NCBI GenBank assembly: GCA_027068085.1
Contig: JAMOUQ010000004.1
Coordinates: 124,001-188,000, forward strand
Direction: 5' to 3'
Source of the DNA: Desulfobacteraceae bacterium
Lineage (GTDB): Bacteria > Desulfobacterota > Desulfobacteria > Desulfobacterales > Desulfosarcinaceae
Length of the DNA stretch: 64,000 bases
Position numbers and translations under genes: made by a program. Positions 15,653 to 24,217 of the stretch are shown one piece after another. The stretch's first letter is position 1, and every line of letters begins with the position of its first letter. Below the pieces are notes generated by a model. It saw only the letters and a list, made by a program, of their open reading frames with translations. It was not told where the DNA came from and ran no database searches.

Positions 15653-15692
15653 ACCGTGTGAAGGTGGCACTCTCCCACTGAGTTAACCGCCC
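15653..15692 (-). pseudogene. 5' half of a tRNA-Val gene (acceptor, D arm, anticodon arm), truncated in the anticodon stem
   Basis: On the minus strand: acceptor GGGCGGT, TA, D arm ACTC-AGTGGGA-GAGT, then CCACC-TTCACAC (anticodon CAC) and only GGT of the 3' anticodon stem before unrelated sequence (TGACAAG...). It keeps its own promoter and pairs with the 3' half at 14201-14250 both in the acceptor (GGGCGGT/ACCGCCT) and in the anticodon stem. The shared block GCCACCTTC marks the junction. Confidence 0.85.
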
Positions 15693-15707
15693 GCTGATAG
15701 GTTAGTT

Positions 15708-15737
15708 GATATAATTGGTTGCCTTTGGGCAAGTCAA
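15708..15737 (-). promoter_or_regulatory. Promoter of the split tRNA-Val
   Basis: Minus-strand TTGACT (15732-15737) and TATATC (15708-15713) are 18 bases apart, 15 bases before the tRNA 5' end at 15692. The -35 overlaps the scpB stop codon. It is the best sigma70-like promoter in the locus and now drives a non-functional half tRNA, with the intact copy about 88 bases further down. Confidence 0.6.
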
Positions 15738-16447
15738 GAATTTTTTGGATCCGGCACCTGTTCGCTTACTTCCCTTGCCTGGCCGGACTGTTCGCCTTGG
15801 CCGGGAGCCGGTGTCCGGAGCCGGTGTCGATCACTTTTTCGGTTTTCTTCCTGAGGCCGGTTTTCAGAGTCGTCTTGAGTAGTTTCAGTCGCGACCCGGC
15901 CGCCTTCGGTCTCCGGACTTGTCAGGCCGTCTGTCAGCTCTGCGATCTCTTTGGGCGAGGGAAGATCCTTGAGATCCTTGAGGTCGAACATTTCCAGAAA
16001 ATGCTTCGTGGTGGCGTAGATCAGGGGCCGGCCCGGGATTTCCCGTCTGCCCAGGACCTTTATCAGTTTGCGTTCAAGCAGCATCCGCAGCACGCCACCG
16101 CAGTCCACCCCCCTGATCTGCTCGATATCGGCCCTGATGATCGGCTGTTTGTAGGCTACTATGGCCAGGGTTTCCAGGGCCGCCCGGCTGAGCCTGACAG
16201 GAGCGGGTTTGAGGAATTTTTTGACATACTCGTTGTAACGGGCCGAGGTTCGCAGCTGCCATCCTCCGGCAACCTGGTGGAGCTCAAAACCACCCTGGCG
16301 GTTGCGGTATTGTTCTTCAAGGTTCCTGACAGCTTCGGCGATTTGAGCGGCAGTCGCATCCTCGATCACCGCCTTGAATTTTTCCATCGGGATGGGGCTG
16401 TCGGCGACAAACAGGAGGCACTCTATTATGTTTTGAAGCTCTTTCAT
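15734..16447 (-). CDS. scpB: Segregation and condensation protein B
   Basis: Subunit of the SMC-ScpAB complex that compacts and separates chromosomes. The 237-residue protein has tandem winged-helix domains: MKELQNIIECLLFVADSPIP at the start, GGFELHQVAGGWQLRT near 52-67, and ALETLAIVAYKQPIIRADIEQIRGVDCGGVLRMLLERKLIKVLGRREIPGRPLIYATTKHFLEMF near 90-155, which is the most conserved part of the family. The C-terminal 70 residues are a charged low-complexity tail (EGGRVATETTQDDSENRP) longer than usual. It follows scpA by 14 bases on the same strand. Confidence 0.95.
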   Translation of the reverse strand: MKELQNIIECLLFVADSPIPMEKFKAVIEDATAAQIAEAVRNLEEQYRNRQGGFELHQVAGGWQLRTSARYNEYVKKFLKPAPVRLSRAALETLAIVAYKQPIIRADIEQIRGVDCGGVLRMLLERKLIKVLGRREIPGRPLIYATTKHFLEMFDLKDLKDLPSPKEIAELTDGLTSPETEGGRVATETTQDDSENRPQEENRKSDRHRLRTPAPGQGEQSGQAREVSEQVPDPKNS

Positions 16448-16461
16448 ATTCCTGCCGTCTG

Positions 16462-17172
16462 TCAGACGTAAAAGACCCTGATGATCCCGGTGGGCATGCT
16501 CTGCACCACCCGGGTCAGGTTCATCTTGATCAATTCCAGCAGCGCCAGAAAGGTGACGATTATTTCCATCCTGGATGGCGCCTGGTCGAACAGTTTGTCG
16601 AAAGTGACCGATCCTTTTTCTTCCAGTATCGCTATCAGCTGGTTCATTCGCTCCTTGACCGACAGCGGTTCGGTGGTCAGGTCCACGACGTGGCTGCCGG
16701 TGTTTTTCTCCAGAATTTTCTGAAAAGCGTCGATAAGTTCAAACAGTCCCACCCGGGCCAGTTCCGGCTCGCCGGTCGTCAGTGCCTCCGATTTTGCCAC
16801 GGCCCGGGTGAAGGTTTTGTCTCCCAGCAGGTTGCGCCTGGCCAGTGCTTCGGCGGCCGTTTTCATCTGGATGTACTCGATCAGCGGCCGGGCGATCTCC
16901 ATGCGGGGATCTTCTTCTTCGTCTTCATTGCCATGGGTCGGCAGCAGCATGCGCGACTTGATCTGGGCAAGTGTGGCCGCCATCACCAGGAATTCACCGG
17001 CGAAATCGATGTTCATCATCTTCATCCATTCCAGGTACCGGAGGTACTGATCGGTGATGAAGGCGATCGGAATATCGTAGATGTCGACTTCATTCTTTTT
17101 GATCAGATGCACGAGCAGGTCCATGGGACCTTCGAAGACGTTTTCCAGCTTTACCTGGTAAGTGTCGCGCAT
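16462..17172 (-). CDS. scpA: Segregation and condensation protein A
   Basis: Kleisin subunit of SMC-ScpAB (236 residues). The N-terminus YQVKLENVFEGPMDLLVHLIKKNEVDIYDIPIAFITDQYLRYLE carries the FEGPLDLLLHLIxxxxVDIYDIPI signature that binds the SMC neck, and the C-terminal winged helix (FDKLFDQAPSRMEIIVTFLALLELIKMNLTRVVQ) binds the SMC head. The open frame extends to a TTG at 17214 inside the trpS stop, but the ATG at 17172 lines up with the family start. It is translated from the trpS operon (trpS-scpA-scpB) and the trpS stop lies 39 bases away. Confidence 0.93.
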   Translation of the reverse strand: MRDTYQVKLENVFEGPMDLLVHLIKKNEVDIYDIPIAFITDQYLRYLEWMKMMNIDFAGEFLVMAATLAQIKSRMLLPTHGNEDEEEDPRMEIARPLIEYIQMKTAAEALARRNLLGDKTFTRAVAKSEALTTGEPELARVGLFELIDAFQKILEKNTGSHVVDLTTEPLSVKERMNQLIAILEEKGSVTFDKLFDQAPSRMEIIVTFLALLELIKMNLTRVVQSMPTGIIRVFYV

Positions 17173-17210
17173 GGCTGTAGACCCATCGGCCCTTGGCAGG
17201 GGTCGTTTCC

Positions 17211-18203
17211 TCAATAGTCGATTTTGAGCGCCCGGCGGACCTGGTCCATGGTCCGGCGGGCCACTTTGCGGGCCCTGGCGCTGCCTTCGCTTATTATCTG
17301 TTTGATGATTTCAGGGTTTTGGCGGTAATATTGCTGCTTTTCATGGATCGGTTCAAGGGCGCGGAGCAGGCCGGCGCACATGAGTTTCTTGCACTCCACG
17401 CAGCCTATCTCGGCCGTGCGGCATTGCCGGGCGCAGTCCTCGGTCGTACGGCTGTCGGAGTACATCTTGTGGAAAGCATGGACATTGCAGATTTCAGGAT
17501 CGCCCGGGTCCTTGCGGCGTTTGCGCTGGGGATCGGTGATCATTTGCATCACCTTGCGTTCCACTTGCCCGGGGCTGTCGGCCAGATAGATGGCGTTGTG
17601 GTAGCTTTTGCTCATCTTGCGGCGGTCCAGCCCCAGGATCTTGGGGGTTTCGGTCAGGATGGCCTCGGGTTCCGGAAAGACCTCACCATACAAATGGTTG
17701 AAACGTCTGGCGATTTCCCGTGTGATCTCCACGTGCGGGACCTGGTCGACACCCACCGGGACACCCTGGGCCTTGTAGATGATGATATCGGCCGCCTGAA
17801 GTACCGGGTAGCCCAGAAAACCGAAGGTGGACAGATCCTTGTTACTGAGCTGGACGATCTGATCCTTGTAGGTGGGGTTGCGTTCCAGCCAGGGCACCGG
17901 AGTTATCATCGACAGTAAAAGATACAGTTCGGCGTGCTCCGGCACCTTCGATTGCACGAAAAGGGTGCATTTGTCGGGAGAAAGACCGGCACTGAGCCAG
18001 TCTATGACCATTTGTTCCACGTATCCGGCGATGGCACCGGTGTCCTCGTAGTCACTGGTCAACGCATGCCAGTCGGCAATGAAAAAAAAGCATTCATACT
18101 TATCCTGCATGGCGATCCAGTTGGCCAGGGCGCCGTGGAAATTGCCCAGGTGCAGCGGCCCGGTGGGACGCATTCCGCTCAAAATCCGTTTCTTGGCCTT
18201 CAT
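17211..18203 (-). CDS. trpS: Tryptophanyl-tRNA synthetase
   Basis: Class I aminoacyl-tRNA synthetase that charges tRNA-Trp. The 330-residue protein contains the HIGH-type motif in TGPLHLGNFHGALANW, KMSKS in LDRRKMSKSYHNAIYLAD near residue 195, and the family pattern GVDQVPHVEITREIARRFN. An unusual C-terminal insertion holds several cysteines (CARQCRTAEIGCVECKKLMC) like those of the zinc/cluster-containing TrpRS forms (a TrpRS Cys cluster is seen in some thermophiles and anaerobes). It is the first gene of the trpS-scpA-scpB group. Confidence 0.95.
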   Translation of the reverse strand: MKAKKRILSGMRPTGPLHLGNFHGALANWIAMQDKYECFFFIADWHALTSDYEDTGAIAGYVEQMVIDWLSAGLSPDKCTLFVQSKVPEHAELYLLLSMITPVPWLERNPTYKDQIVQLSNKDLSTFGFLGYPVLQAADIIIYKAQGVPVGVDQVPHVEITREIARRFNHLYGEVFPEPEAILTETPKILGLDRRKMSKSYHNAIYLADSPGQVERKVMQMITDPQRKRRKDPGDPEICNVHAFHKMYSDSRTTEDCARQCRTAEIGCVECKKLMCAGLLRALEPIHEKQQYYRQNPEIIKQIISEGSARARKVARRTMDQVRRALKIDY

Positions 18204-18382
18204 TTCCTACTCCTGTCGGCAAAATTTATGCTAAACCCAAAAAAGCTAATCGTTTTCGTAAACGAGATCAAGAAAATTATCCCCGGCCCGAGTCTGTCGC
18301 TTTGCAGCGCCTGCGGCAACGCGGCAAGCGCCGGTATGGCGGTATAGGTTGCGCGGCGGATGCGACAGGCAGGAGACCCTGA

Positions 18383-21079
18383 TCAGTTTTTGGCCAAGCG
18401 GTTTGCCAGTTTCCGGGCCAGCTCTTTTTCCTGCTGGACGGTTTCGACTTCGCCGTTGAGCTTTGCATCGCGTATCTGGTCTAGAATTCTGCGAAAAGCA
18501 GGACCCGGCTTCAGGCCCATGGCGATAAGGTCATTGCCGGTGACCGACGGTCGCAGGTGCTTGTATTTTGTGCAGAAAGCCGAAACAGCCTTTTGCCCGT
18601 GCTTGGTGCGGCAGCAGGCCATCATGTACAACACGGGCTCGACGTTGAATTTGTTCAGGCGGCGGAAGATTTCGCTCGGCAGGGCATTTTTGTGGTTGTC
18701 GAGCCACAGGGCGCATTTTTCGGCGGCAAGCCTCTGCCTGCCAAACAGATTGGCAAGGCCGGGAGGCATCTCGAGCCGTTTGCACAGGGTGTTGGTTTGT
18801 CCTAAGGACAATCTGTTGATCAGGGCCATGAAATAGATCCGCCAGGGCTGGTAATCGGATTCGAAAAACAGCAGTTCATGCCAGGCCAGGACATGTTTTA
18901 CCGCCGTCAGGAGCGTGGCCATGGATTTGTTGAAAGCCATCTCCTTGTGAATCACCTTGAGCAGGTCGTAATCGTGCATCCGTTTGACAGCCGGCAGGGG
19001 GTCTGATTCCTGAAGGATCAGGCGCAGTTCGGACAGAACCCTACGACCGGACAGGCGCTTGAAAAAGTTCATCCTGACGGCGTTTTCGATCAGGTTGGCC
19101 GTGAGCTTGCCGATGGTGAAGCCAAAGCGCTGCTCGAACCTTATGGCCCTGAAAACACGGGTGGGGTCTTCAACGAAACTCATGTTGTGCAGGACCCGGA
19201 TCACACCGTCCTTGAGGTCTTTCTGGGCCGCGAAAAAGTCGATCAGGCGGCCGAACTTGTCGGGATTCAGGGCGATGGCCAGGGTGTTGATGGTAAAATC
19301 CCGCCGGAAAAGGTCCAGCTTGATGGAGCTCATTTCGACATCCGGCAAGGCCGCCGGGCAGCGGTAATATTCCAGGCGGGCAGTGGCGATATCCACCTTG
19401 AAGCCGTCGGGAAAAGTAACCACCGCCGTGCCGAACTTGGCGTGGGTATGCAGGCGGGCACCTGAGGCCTGGGCCAGGGCCTTGGCAAATTCGATCCCGT
19501 CGCCTTCGATTACCAGGTCCACGTCTTCGTTGGAATGGTACAGGAAAAGGTCCCGCACGAACCCGCCCACCACATAAGCCTGAAAGTTCAGGCGCTCTGC
19601 GATCTGACCGGCCTTTTTGAGCAGATCGGTTATTCTGGGGCTCAGCCGTTCCTGCATGAAATTGACAACGTTGCGGGTCCTGGCATGGATGGTATGCCTG
19701 TCCGGATCGGGGAAGCGGCCGTTGTGCAGCCGGGCCTGCCGCACCAGGACATCCAGCAGGTCGGTACGGGTTATCACCCCCACCAGGGTGTCGCCGTCGA
19801 CAACCGGCAGAATGCGCTGCTTGCGGGCAATGATTTTTTCCTGGATCGTTTCCAGATCGTCGTCGGGCGCGGCGACAATCATCTCGGTGTCCATATACTC
19901 GGATACCGCCACATTCCCCAGGTGGTGATAGATGGCCTTTTCCACGACCTGGCGGGTGATGTAACCTTTCAGGGAGTCTTTGCCACCTTCCGGATCCACC
20001 ACCAGCAGGGCGTTGATGTTGTACCTTCGCAGCAGCTTCTGGGCCTGGCGGCAGGTCTTGCCGGCCCCGATGGTGATCGGCGGCCGGGACATCAGATGGC
20101 GGGCCCTGCGCCGTGACTTTACCCGGCGATGGAGAATGTCGAGCAGGTTTTGTTCGACTTGGGCCAGGGTCTGTTCCTTTATGGCCGCCGATGCCGCGTG
20201 CCGGTGGCCTCCTCCGCCCAGTTCGGAAGTTACGGCTCCCACGTCGATCTCGCCTGACCGGCTGCGGGCCACGACATAGACCTTGTTTTCCATCAGGGTG
20301 ATTGCAAAGAGGTTGTCGATCCCCTCCATTTTGACCATCTTGTGGACCAGAAAAGCATAGTCCGGCAGATAGGTATCGTAGCTGGTCTTGGTGATTACGA
20401 CCTCGACGCCGTTTATGGTGTGGCGGGTTGCCGACTGGATCAGGTCGTTCAAAAAACCGATCTGTTCCGGGCTGAACTCCCGGGCCATGAGGTTGGCTAT
20501 GACGTTCAGGTTGGCACCTCTGGACAGCAGGAAGGCGGCTGCTCTGAGGTCCTCTGCCGTTGTGGAGCTGAAAGTAAAGGCCCCTGTATCCTCGTATATC
20601 CCCAGGCAGAGAATAGTGGCTTCTTCTGCCGATATGTCAATTCCGCGTTGGTCGATCAAGCCTGCCAAAATAGTGGCGGTGGCCCCCACCTGACGGCAGA
20701 CTTCCACCGGGCCCCGGATGTCGTTCGGTTTGGGAGGATGATGGTCGTAGATATGTATTTCCAGGTCTTTTTTTTCCAAGAGCCCGGCCAAAGGCCCCAG
20801 ACGATCGGGATTGCGGGTGTCCACCAGGACTAGGCGTCCGACGTTGTCAAACCCGATGTCTTTTATTTCCGCCAGGTTGAAAAGATAGGCAACGGATTGA
20901 ATAAAAAAGTTGCGCAGGCTTTTTTCCTGTGACCCAGGAAATACTACCAGGGCGTCGGGGTATAATTTCTGGGCGGCCAGCAGTGATGCAAGGGCATCAA
21001 AATCGGCATTCAGGTGGGTGGTGATCAGGGTAAGTGGTTTGCGCACGCTTTCTTGCATGTTTGTCCAGTTTGCAGTCAT
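18383..21079 (-). CDS. DHH-CBS-CBS-tRNA nucleotidyltransferase fusion
   Basis: A large 898-residue protein with four parts. Residues about 15-320 are a DHH/DHHA1 phosphoesterase-like unit (TTHLNADFDALAS, VLVDTRNP, YDHHPP, then GGGGHRHAASA). Two CBS domains follow (about 330-385 and 395-450), which usually sense adenosine nucleotides. The C-terminal part from about 490 is a class II nucleotidyltransferase (FQAYVVGGFVRDLFLYHSNE and DVDLVIEGDGIEFAKAL with the Asp pair), followed by the CCA-adding-type helical regions (RRDFTINTLAIAL, EDPTRVFRAIRFEQRFGFTI). It fits the A-adding or CCA-adding enzymes of Aquificae and Desulfobacterota, where the head domains are fused. It probably repairs tRNA 3' ends; a nanoRNase activity of the DHH part is inference. 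Confidence 0.92.
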   Translation of the reverse strand: MTANWTNMQESVRKPLTLITTHLNADFDALASLLAAQKLYPDALVVFPGSQEKSLRNFFIQSVAYLFNLAEIKDIGFDNVGRLVLVDTRNPDRLGPLAGLLEKKDLEIHIYDHHPPKPNDIRGPVEVCRQVGATATILAGLIDQRGIDISAEEATILCLGIYEDTGAFTFSSTTAEDLRAAAFLLSRGANLNVIANLMAREFSPEQIGFLNDLIQSATRHTINGVEVVITKTSYDTYLPDYAFLVHKMVKMEGIDNLFAITLMENKVYVVARSRSGEIDVGAVTSELGGGGHRHAASAAIKEQTLAQVEQNLLDILHRRVKSRRRARHLMSRPPITIGAGKTCRQAQKLLRRYNINALLVVDPEGGKDSLKGYITRQVVEKAIYHHLGNVAVSEYMDTEMIVAAPDDDLETIQEKIIARKQRILPVVDGDTLVGVITRTDLLDVLVRQARLHNGRFPDPDRHTIHARTRNVVNFMQERLSPRITDLLKKAGQIAERLNFQAYVVGGFVRDLFLYHSNEDVDLVIEGDGIEFAKALAQASGARLHTHAKFGTAVVTFPDGFKVDIATARLEYYRCPAALPDVEMSSIKLDLFRRDFTINTLAIALNPDKFGRLIDFFAAQKDLKDGVIRVLHNMSFVEDPTRVFRAIRFEQRFGFTIGKLTANLIENAVRMNFFKRLSGRRVLSELRLILQESDPLPAVKRMHDYDLLKVIHKEMAFNKSMATLLTAVKHVLAWHELLFFESDYQPWRIYFMALINRLSLGQTNTLCKRLEMPPGLANLFGRQRLAAEKCALWLDNHKNALPSEIFRRLNKFNVEPVLYMMACCRTKHGQKAVSAFCTKYKHLRPSVTGNDLIAMGLKPGPAFRRILDQIRDAKLNGEVETVQQEKELARKLANRLAKN

Positions 21080-21430
21080 GAATGGCCCGGAAGGTCCGGC
21101 CGCTGAATCCTGGCATTATTTTTGTATGGAAACAATCCAGTTGCAGGTATAACATGTTTAAAGGTATCCGTCCAAAAAGTTTCTCGCCGGCAGACAAAGG
21201 AGTCTGTTTAGCCTGTTGTGAGATAAATGGGTTGTCGTTTAAAAACGTTTATGATACCAAAAGGATACAAGAATATGGCTTTCACGGCAGATAATTTGTG
21301 ACCTCGACCCGGACGCGGATTCATGTGGCAGCCGCCGGCATGTGGCCGCCGGGCGACTCAGGACCATCGGATCAAAGGTGCGTAATATTTCGGATGTTCA
21401 TCTAATCAGCTCAACGGTAGGGGGACAGAT
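21080..21430. other. Divergent intergenic region, no gene seen
   Basis: A 351-base stretch between two divergent genes. A 70-codon plus-strand frame (21082-21294) shows no ribosome site or family resemblance and is taken as noise. AT-rich blocks occur around 21230-21290. The ribosome site AGGGGGAC just before the pilC ATG is clear; no promoter can be assigned with confidence. Confidence 0.4.
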
Positions 21431-22642
21431 ATGCCGATTTACATTTGGGAGGGTAAAAATCGTAATAATCAGATCCAAAAGGGAGAAATGGAGGCGGCCA
21501 GCGATACCGCCGTACGTGCCAACCTGGCCCGGATGAGGATAACTCCCACCAAGATAAAGAAAAAACCGAAGGACCTGTTCGAAAACATCTCTTTTCTGCA
21601 ACCGAAAGTCAAACAGCACGACATAATTATTTTTGCGCGCCAGTTTTCGACCATGATCGATGCCGGTCTGCCGATAATTCAATGCCTGGACATTCTTCAG
21701 GCCCAGCAGGAGAATGCGACCTTCAAAAAAATGCTCAAACAGATCAAGGAATCGGTTGAAAGCGGAGCCACCCTGGCCGACTCTTTGAAAAAATTCCCCA
21801 AACATTTTGACGCCCTGTTCGTCAACATGGTCGCGGCCGGTGAAGCCGGCGGTATTCTGGATACCATTTTGAAGCGTCTGGCGGGCTATATGGAAAAGAC
21901 CGCCGCTCTCAAACGCAAGGTGAAAGGCGCCATGGTCTATCCCATCATAACCATTACGGTGGCCGTGGCCGTGGTAATCGTTATCCTGGTCTATGTAATT
22001 CCCGTATTTCAGGAGATGTTTGCCGATTTCGGCAGTTCCCTGCCGGTGCCGACACTTATTGTCATCAAGCTGAGCAATTTCGTCAAATCCAAGATAGCCT
22101 ACATGCTGGTGGGGCTGGTCATTTTCATTATAGCCTTCAAGCAGTATTACAAAACCGAAAAGGGGCGCCTGACCATTGATGCCCTGATGCTCAGGATGCC
22201 GGTGTTCGGCATGCTGATTCGCAAGGTCGCCGTGGCCAAGTTCACCCGCACAATGGGCACCATGCTGGGCAGCGGTGTCGCCATCCTGGATGCGCTTGAC
22301 ATAGTTGCCAAGACCGCCGGAAACAAGGTCGTGGAAAACGCAATATACAAAGTCAGGTCAGGTATCGCCGAGGGCCGCACCATGGCTGATCCCCTGTACG
22401 AAAGCGGCGTTTTCCCGCCCATGGTGTGTCAGATGATTGCCGTGGGCGAATCCACCGGCGCTCTGGACGCCATGATGGAAAAGATCGCTGATTTTTACGA
22501 TGAAGAAGTCGACCAGGCGGTGGAAAATCTGACGGCAATGATCGAACCCTTCATGATAGTTTTCCTGGGAATCGTAATCGGCGGCCTGGTTGTTTCCATG
22601 TATCTTCCCATTTTCAAGATGGCCGGGGCCGTGGGTGGTTGA
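21431..22642 (+). CDS. pilC: Type IV pilus / type II secretion inner membrane protein (PilC/GspF family)
   Basis: Platform membrane protein on which the pilus or pseudopilus assembly ATPase acts, 403 residues. It begins MPIYIWEGKNRNNQIQKGE, has the two T2SSF repeats (IIFARQFSTMIDAGLPIIQCLDILQAQQ at 61-88 and VAVAKFTRTMGTMLGSGVAILDALDIVAK at 262-290), and membrane segments near 170-200, 218-238 and 375-397, as the family requires. Size and order match PilC. No pilB, pilT or pilin gene lies nearby here, only a PilS-like kinase downstream. Confidence 0.95.
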   Translation: MPIYIWEGKNRNNQIQKGEMEAASDTAVRANLARMRITPTKIKKKPKDLFENISFLQPKVKQHDIIIFARQFSTMIDAGLPIIQCLDILQAQQENATFKKMLKQIKESVESGATLADSLKKFPKHFDALFVNMVAAGEAGGILDTILKRLAGYMEKTAALKRKVKGAMVYPIITITVAVAVVIVILVYVIPVFQEMFADFGSSLPVPTLIVIKLSNFVKSKIAYMLVGLVIFIIAFKQYYKTEKGRLTIDALMLRMPVFGMLIRKVAVAKFTRTMGTMLGSGVAILDALDIVAKTAGNKVVENAIYKVRSGIAEGRTMADPLYESGVFPPMVCQMIAVGESTGALDAMMEKIADFYDEEVDQAVENLTAMIEPFMIVFLGIVIGGLVVSMYLPIFKMAGAVGG

Positions 22643-22743
22643 TGACAGGCAAAAATCAAGTTTGAGCTTAAAGGCCGCACAGGCAGTACAATAACAAAAC
22701 CAGGTCCGCCCCGGGCCCCAAACGATTGGTTTCCGATGGTGCC

Positions 22744-24072
22744 ATGGCCGTTGCCGTAGAATCAGTTGACGATGATATTCTGCAAAAGCTGAAATGGTTG
22801 ATGCTGGCCAGGGCGTTTTTCACCGCCCTGCTGCTGGCGTCGACATTCTATTGTACCCTGAGCAGGGGAAGAGCTTTTCTTTCTTCTTCCTTCCATGTTC
22901 TCTATGGCCTGATTGTGGTCATCTTCATTTTGACTTTCGTCTACGCGGCCGCTTTCCGCCGGGTGCGCCGCAAGGCGCTTTTCACCTATTTTCAGCTGGT
23001 GGTGGACACCTTCATAGTTACGATGATAATCTACCTGACCGGCGGGTCTATCAGCTTTTTTTCGTTTCTCTATCTGGTAGTGATAATATATGCGGCCATG
23101 ATCCTGTTCATGCGGGGCGGGATGGTCATGGCCGCTTCCAGCAGTATCCAGTACGCCATCTTGCTTTGGCTCGAGGCCAACGGCTACCTGATTCCCGCCA
23201 GCGGCTATGGTGGCGATGGCATCGCCATGGCCTACACGGGCGGCAGGATGCTGTTCAAGATCGCCCTTACCACGGCCGGTTGTTTCGCCGTTGCTTTCCT
23301 GAGCGGACTTCTGACCGAACAGAATCGCAAAACCCGCAAAGAGCTGCAGGCCATGGAAAGTCATATCAAGAGGGTTGAGAAGATGGCCTTCATGGGAGAA
23401 ATGGCCGCCGGTCTTGCGCACGAGATAAAGAATCCTCTGGCGTCTCTTTCCGGCTCGATCCAGCTGCTGCGGGAAGAACTGCGTTATGATCCTGACCAGC
23501 AGCGCCTTATGGATATCGTGCTGCGGGAGACCGACCGGCTCAGTAATCTGGTTAACAGTTTCCTTTTCTTCGCCCGGCCGCCTGCCGGCAAACTGGAAGT
23601 TTTCAATCTTTCCGACGCTCTCAATGAAGTTGCCTCCCTTTTCAGGCAGGACAGTTGCTATAATGAGCGCATTGAGTTGCGGACCGACATCACCCCTTTT
23701 CTATGGGTACGCATGGATCCCACTCACCTGCGCCAGATTATCTGGAATCTGCTGATGAATGCCGCTGAAGCCATAGAGGAAAGCGGGATGATTACGCTCG
23801 CCGCCGTCCCGGTAAAAGGTGAGAAGATAAAAGTAATTATCACCGATACCGGTTGTGGTATTTCCCCCGAGGCTCTTCCGTTGATTTTCGATCCATTCTA
23901 TACCACCAAGCCGGAAGGTACGGGCCTGGGCCTGTCGATCGTTCACCGCATCCTGGAAACCTATGGAAGCCGGCTGGACGTGGAGACCACACCGGGCAAG
24001 GGCACCAGCCTTTCTTTCATGCTGATCCACGCAGAAGCTCCGCCGGCCTCTTCGCAGCAGAGCGGATCTTGA
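22744..24072 (+). CDS. PilS-like sensor histidine kinase
   Basis: A 442-residue membrane histidine kinase. Six hydrophobic segments lie within about 15-190, then a linker and HisKA with the phosphoacceptor His226 in MAAGLAHEIKNPLASLSGS, and a HATPase_c domain: N box (IIWNLLMNAAEAIEE), G1 (DTGCGIS), F box (FDPFYTTK) and G2 (GTGLGLSIV). In Geobacter and relatives PilS with this topology partners PilR to control pilin synthesis and sits next to pilC. Here no response regulator follows; the next gene is a glycosyltransferase. Frame starts at TTG 22726 or ATG 22744 (weak ribosome site). Orphan kinase or split operon; PilS identity is by topology and neighbour. Confidence 0.85.
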   Translation: MAVAVESVDDDILQKLKWLMLARAFFTALLLASTFYCTLSRGRAFLSSSFHVLYGLIVVIFILTFVYAAAFRRVRRKALFTYFQLVVDTFIVTMIIYLTGGSISFFSFLYLVVIIYAAMILFMRGGMVMAASSSIQYAILLWLEANGYLIPASGYGGDGIAMAYTGGRMLFKIALTTAGCFAVAFLSGLLTEQNRKTRKELQAMESHIKRVEKMAFMGEMAAGLAHEIKNPLASLSGSIQLLREELRYDPDQQRLMDIVLRETDRLSNLVNSFLFFARPPAGKLEVFNLSDALNEVASLFRQDSCYNERIELRTDITPFLWVRMDPTHLRQIIWNLLMNAAEAIEESGMITLAAVPVKGEKIKVIITDTGCGISPEALPLIFDPFYTTKPEGTGLGLSIVHRILETYGSRLDVETTPGKGTSLSFMLIHAEAPPASSQQSGS

Positions 24073-24179
24073 CAGCCTTCCGGGTTCCGGGGCAAGGTCC
24101 CGGCAGAAAGCCGGTGCATTCACCTGAAACGATCAACGCCGAATCCGGATTAGGGCCCTCATTGCCGTCTCACCGGGTC

Positions 24180-24208
24180 TTGACATAAAAAGGGGCAGGC
24201 ACTAAGGT
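24180..24208 (+). promoter_or_regulatory. Candidate sigma70 promoter before the GT39-like gene
   Basis: TTGACA at 24180-24185 and TAAGGT at 24203-24208, 17 bases apart. The -35 is perfect but the -10 is weak and lies only ten bases from the ATG at 24218, which would leave almost no leader. Position is therefore uncertain. Confidence 0.3.
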
Positions 24209-24217
24209 AAGGCCCCC

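Noticed and set aside
21082-21294. 70-codon frame in the 21 kb intergenic region
   Set aside because: No ribosome site, no family pattern, and an intergenic base composition.
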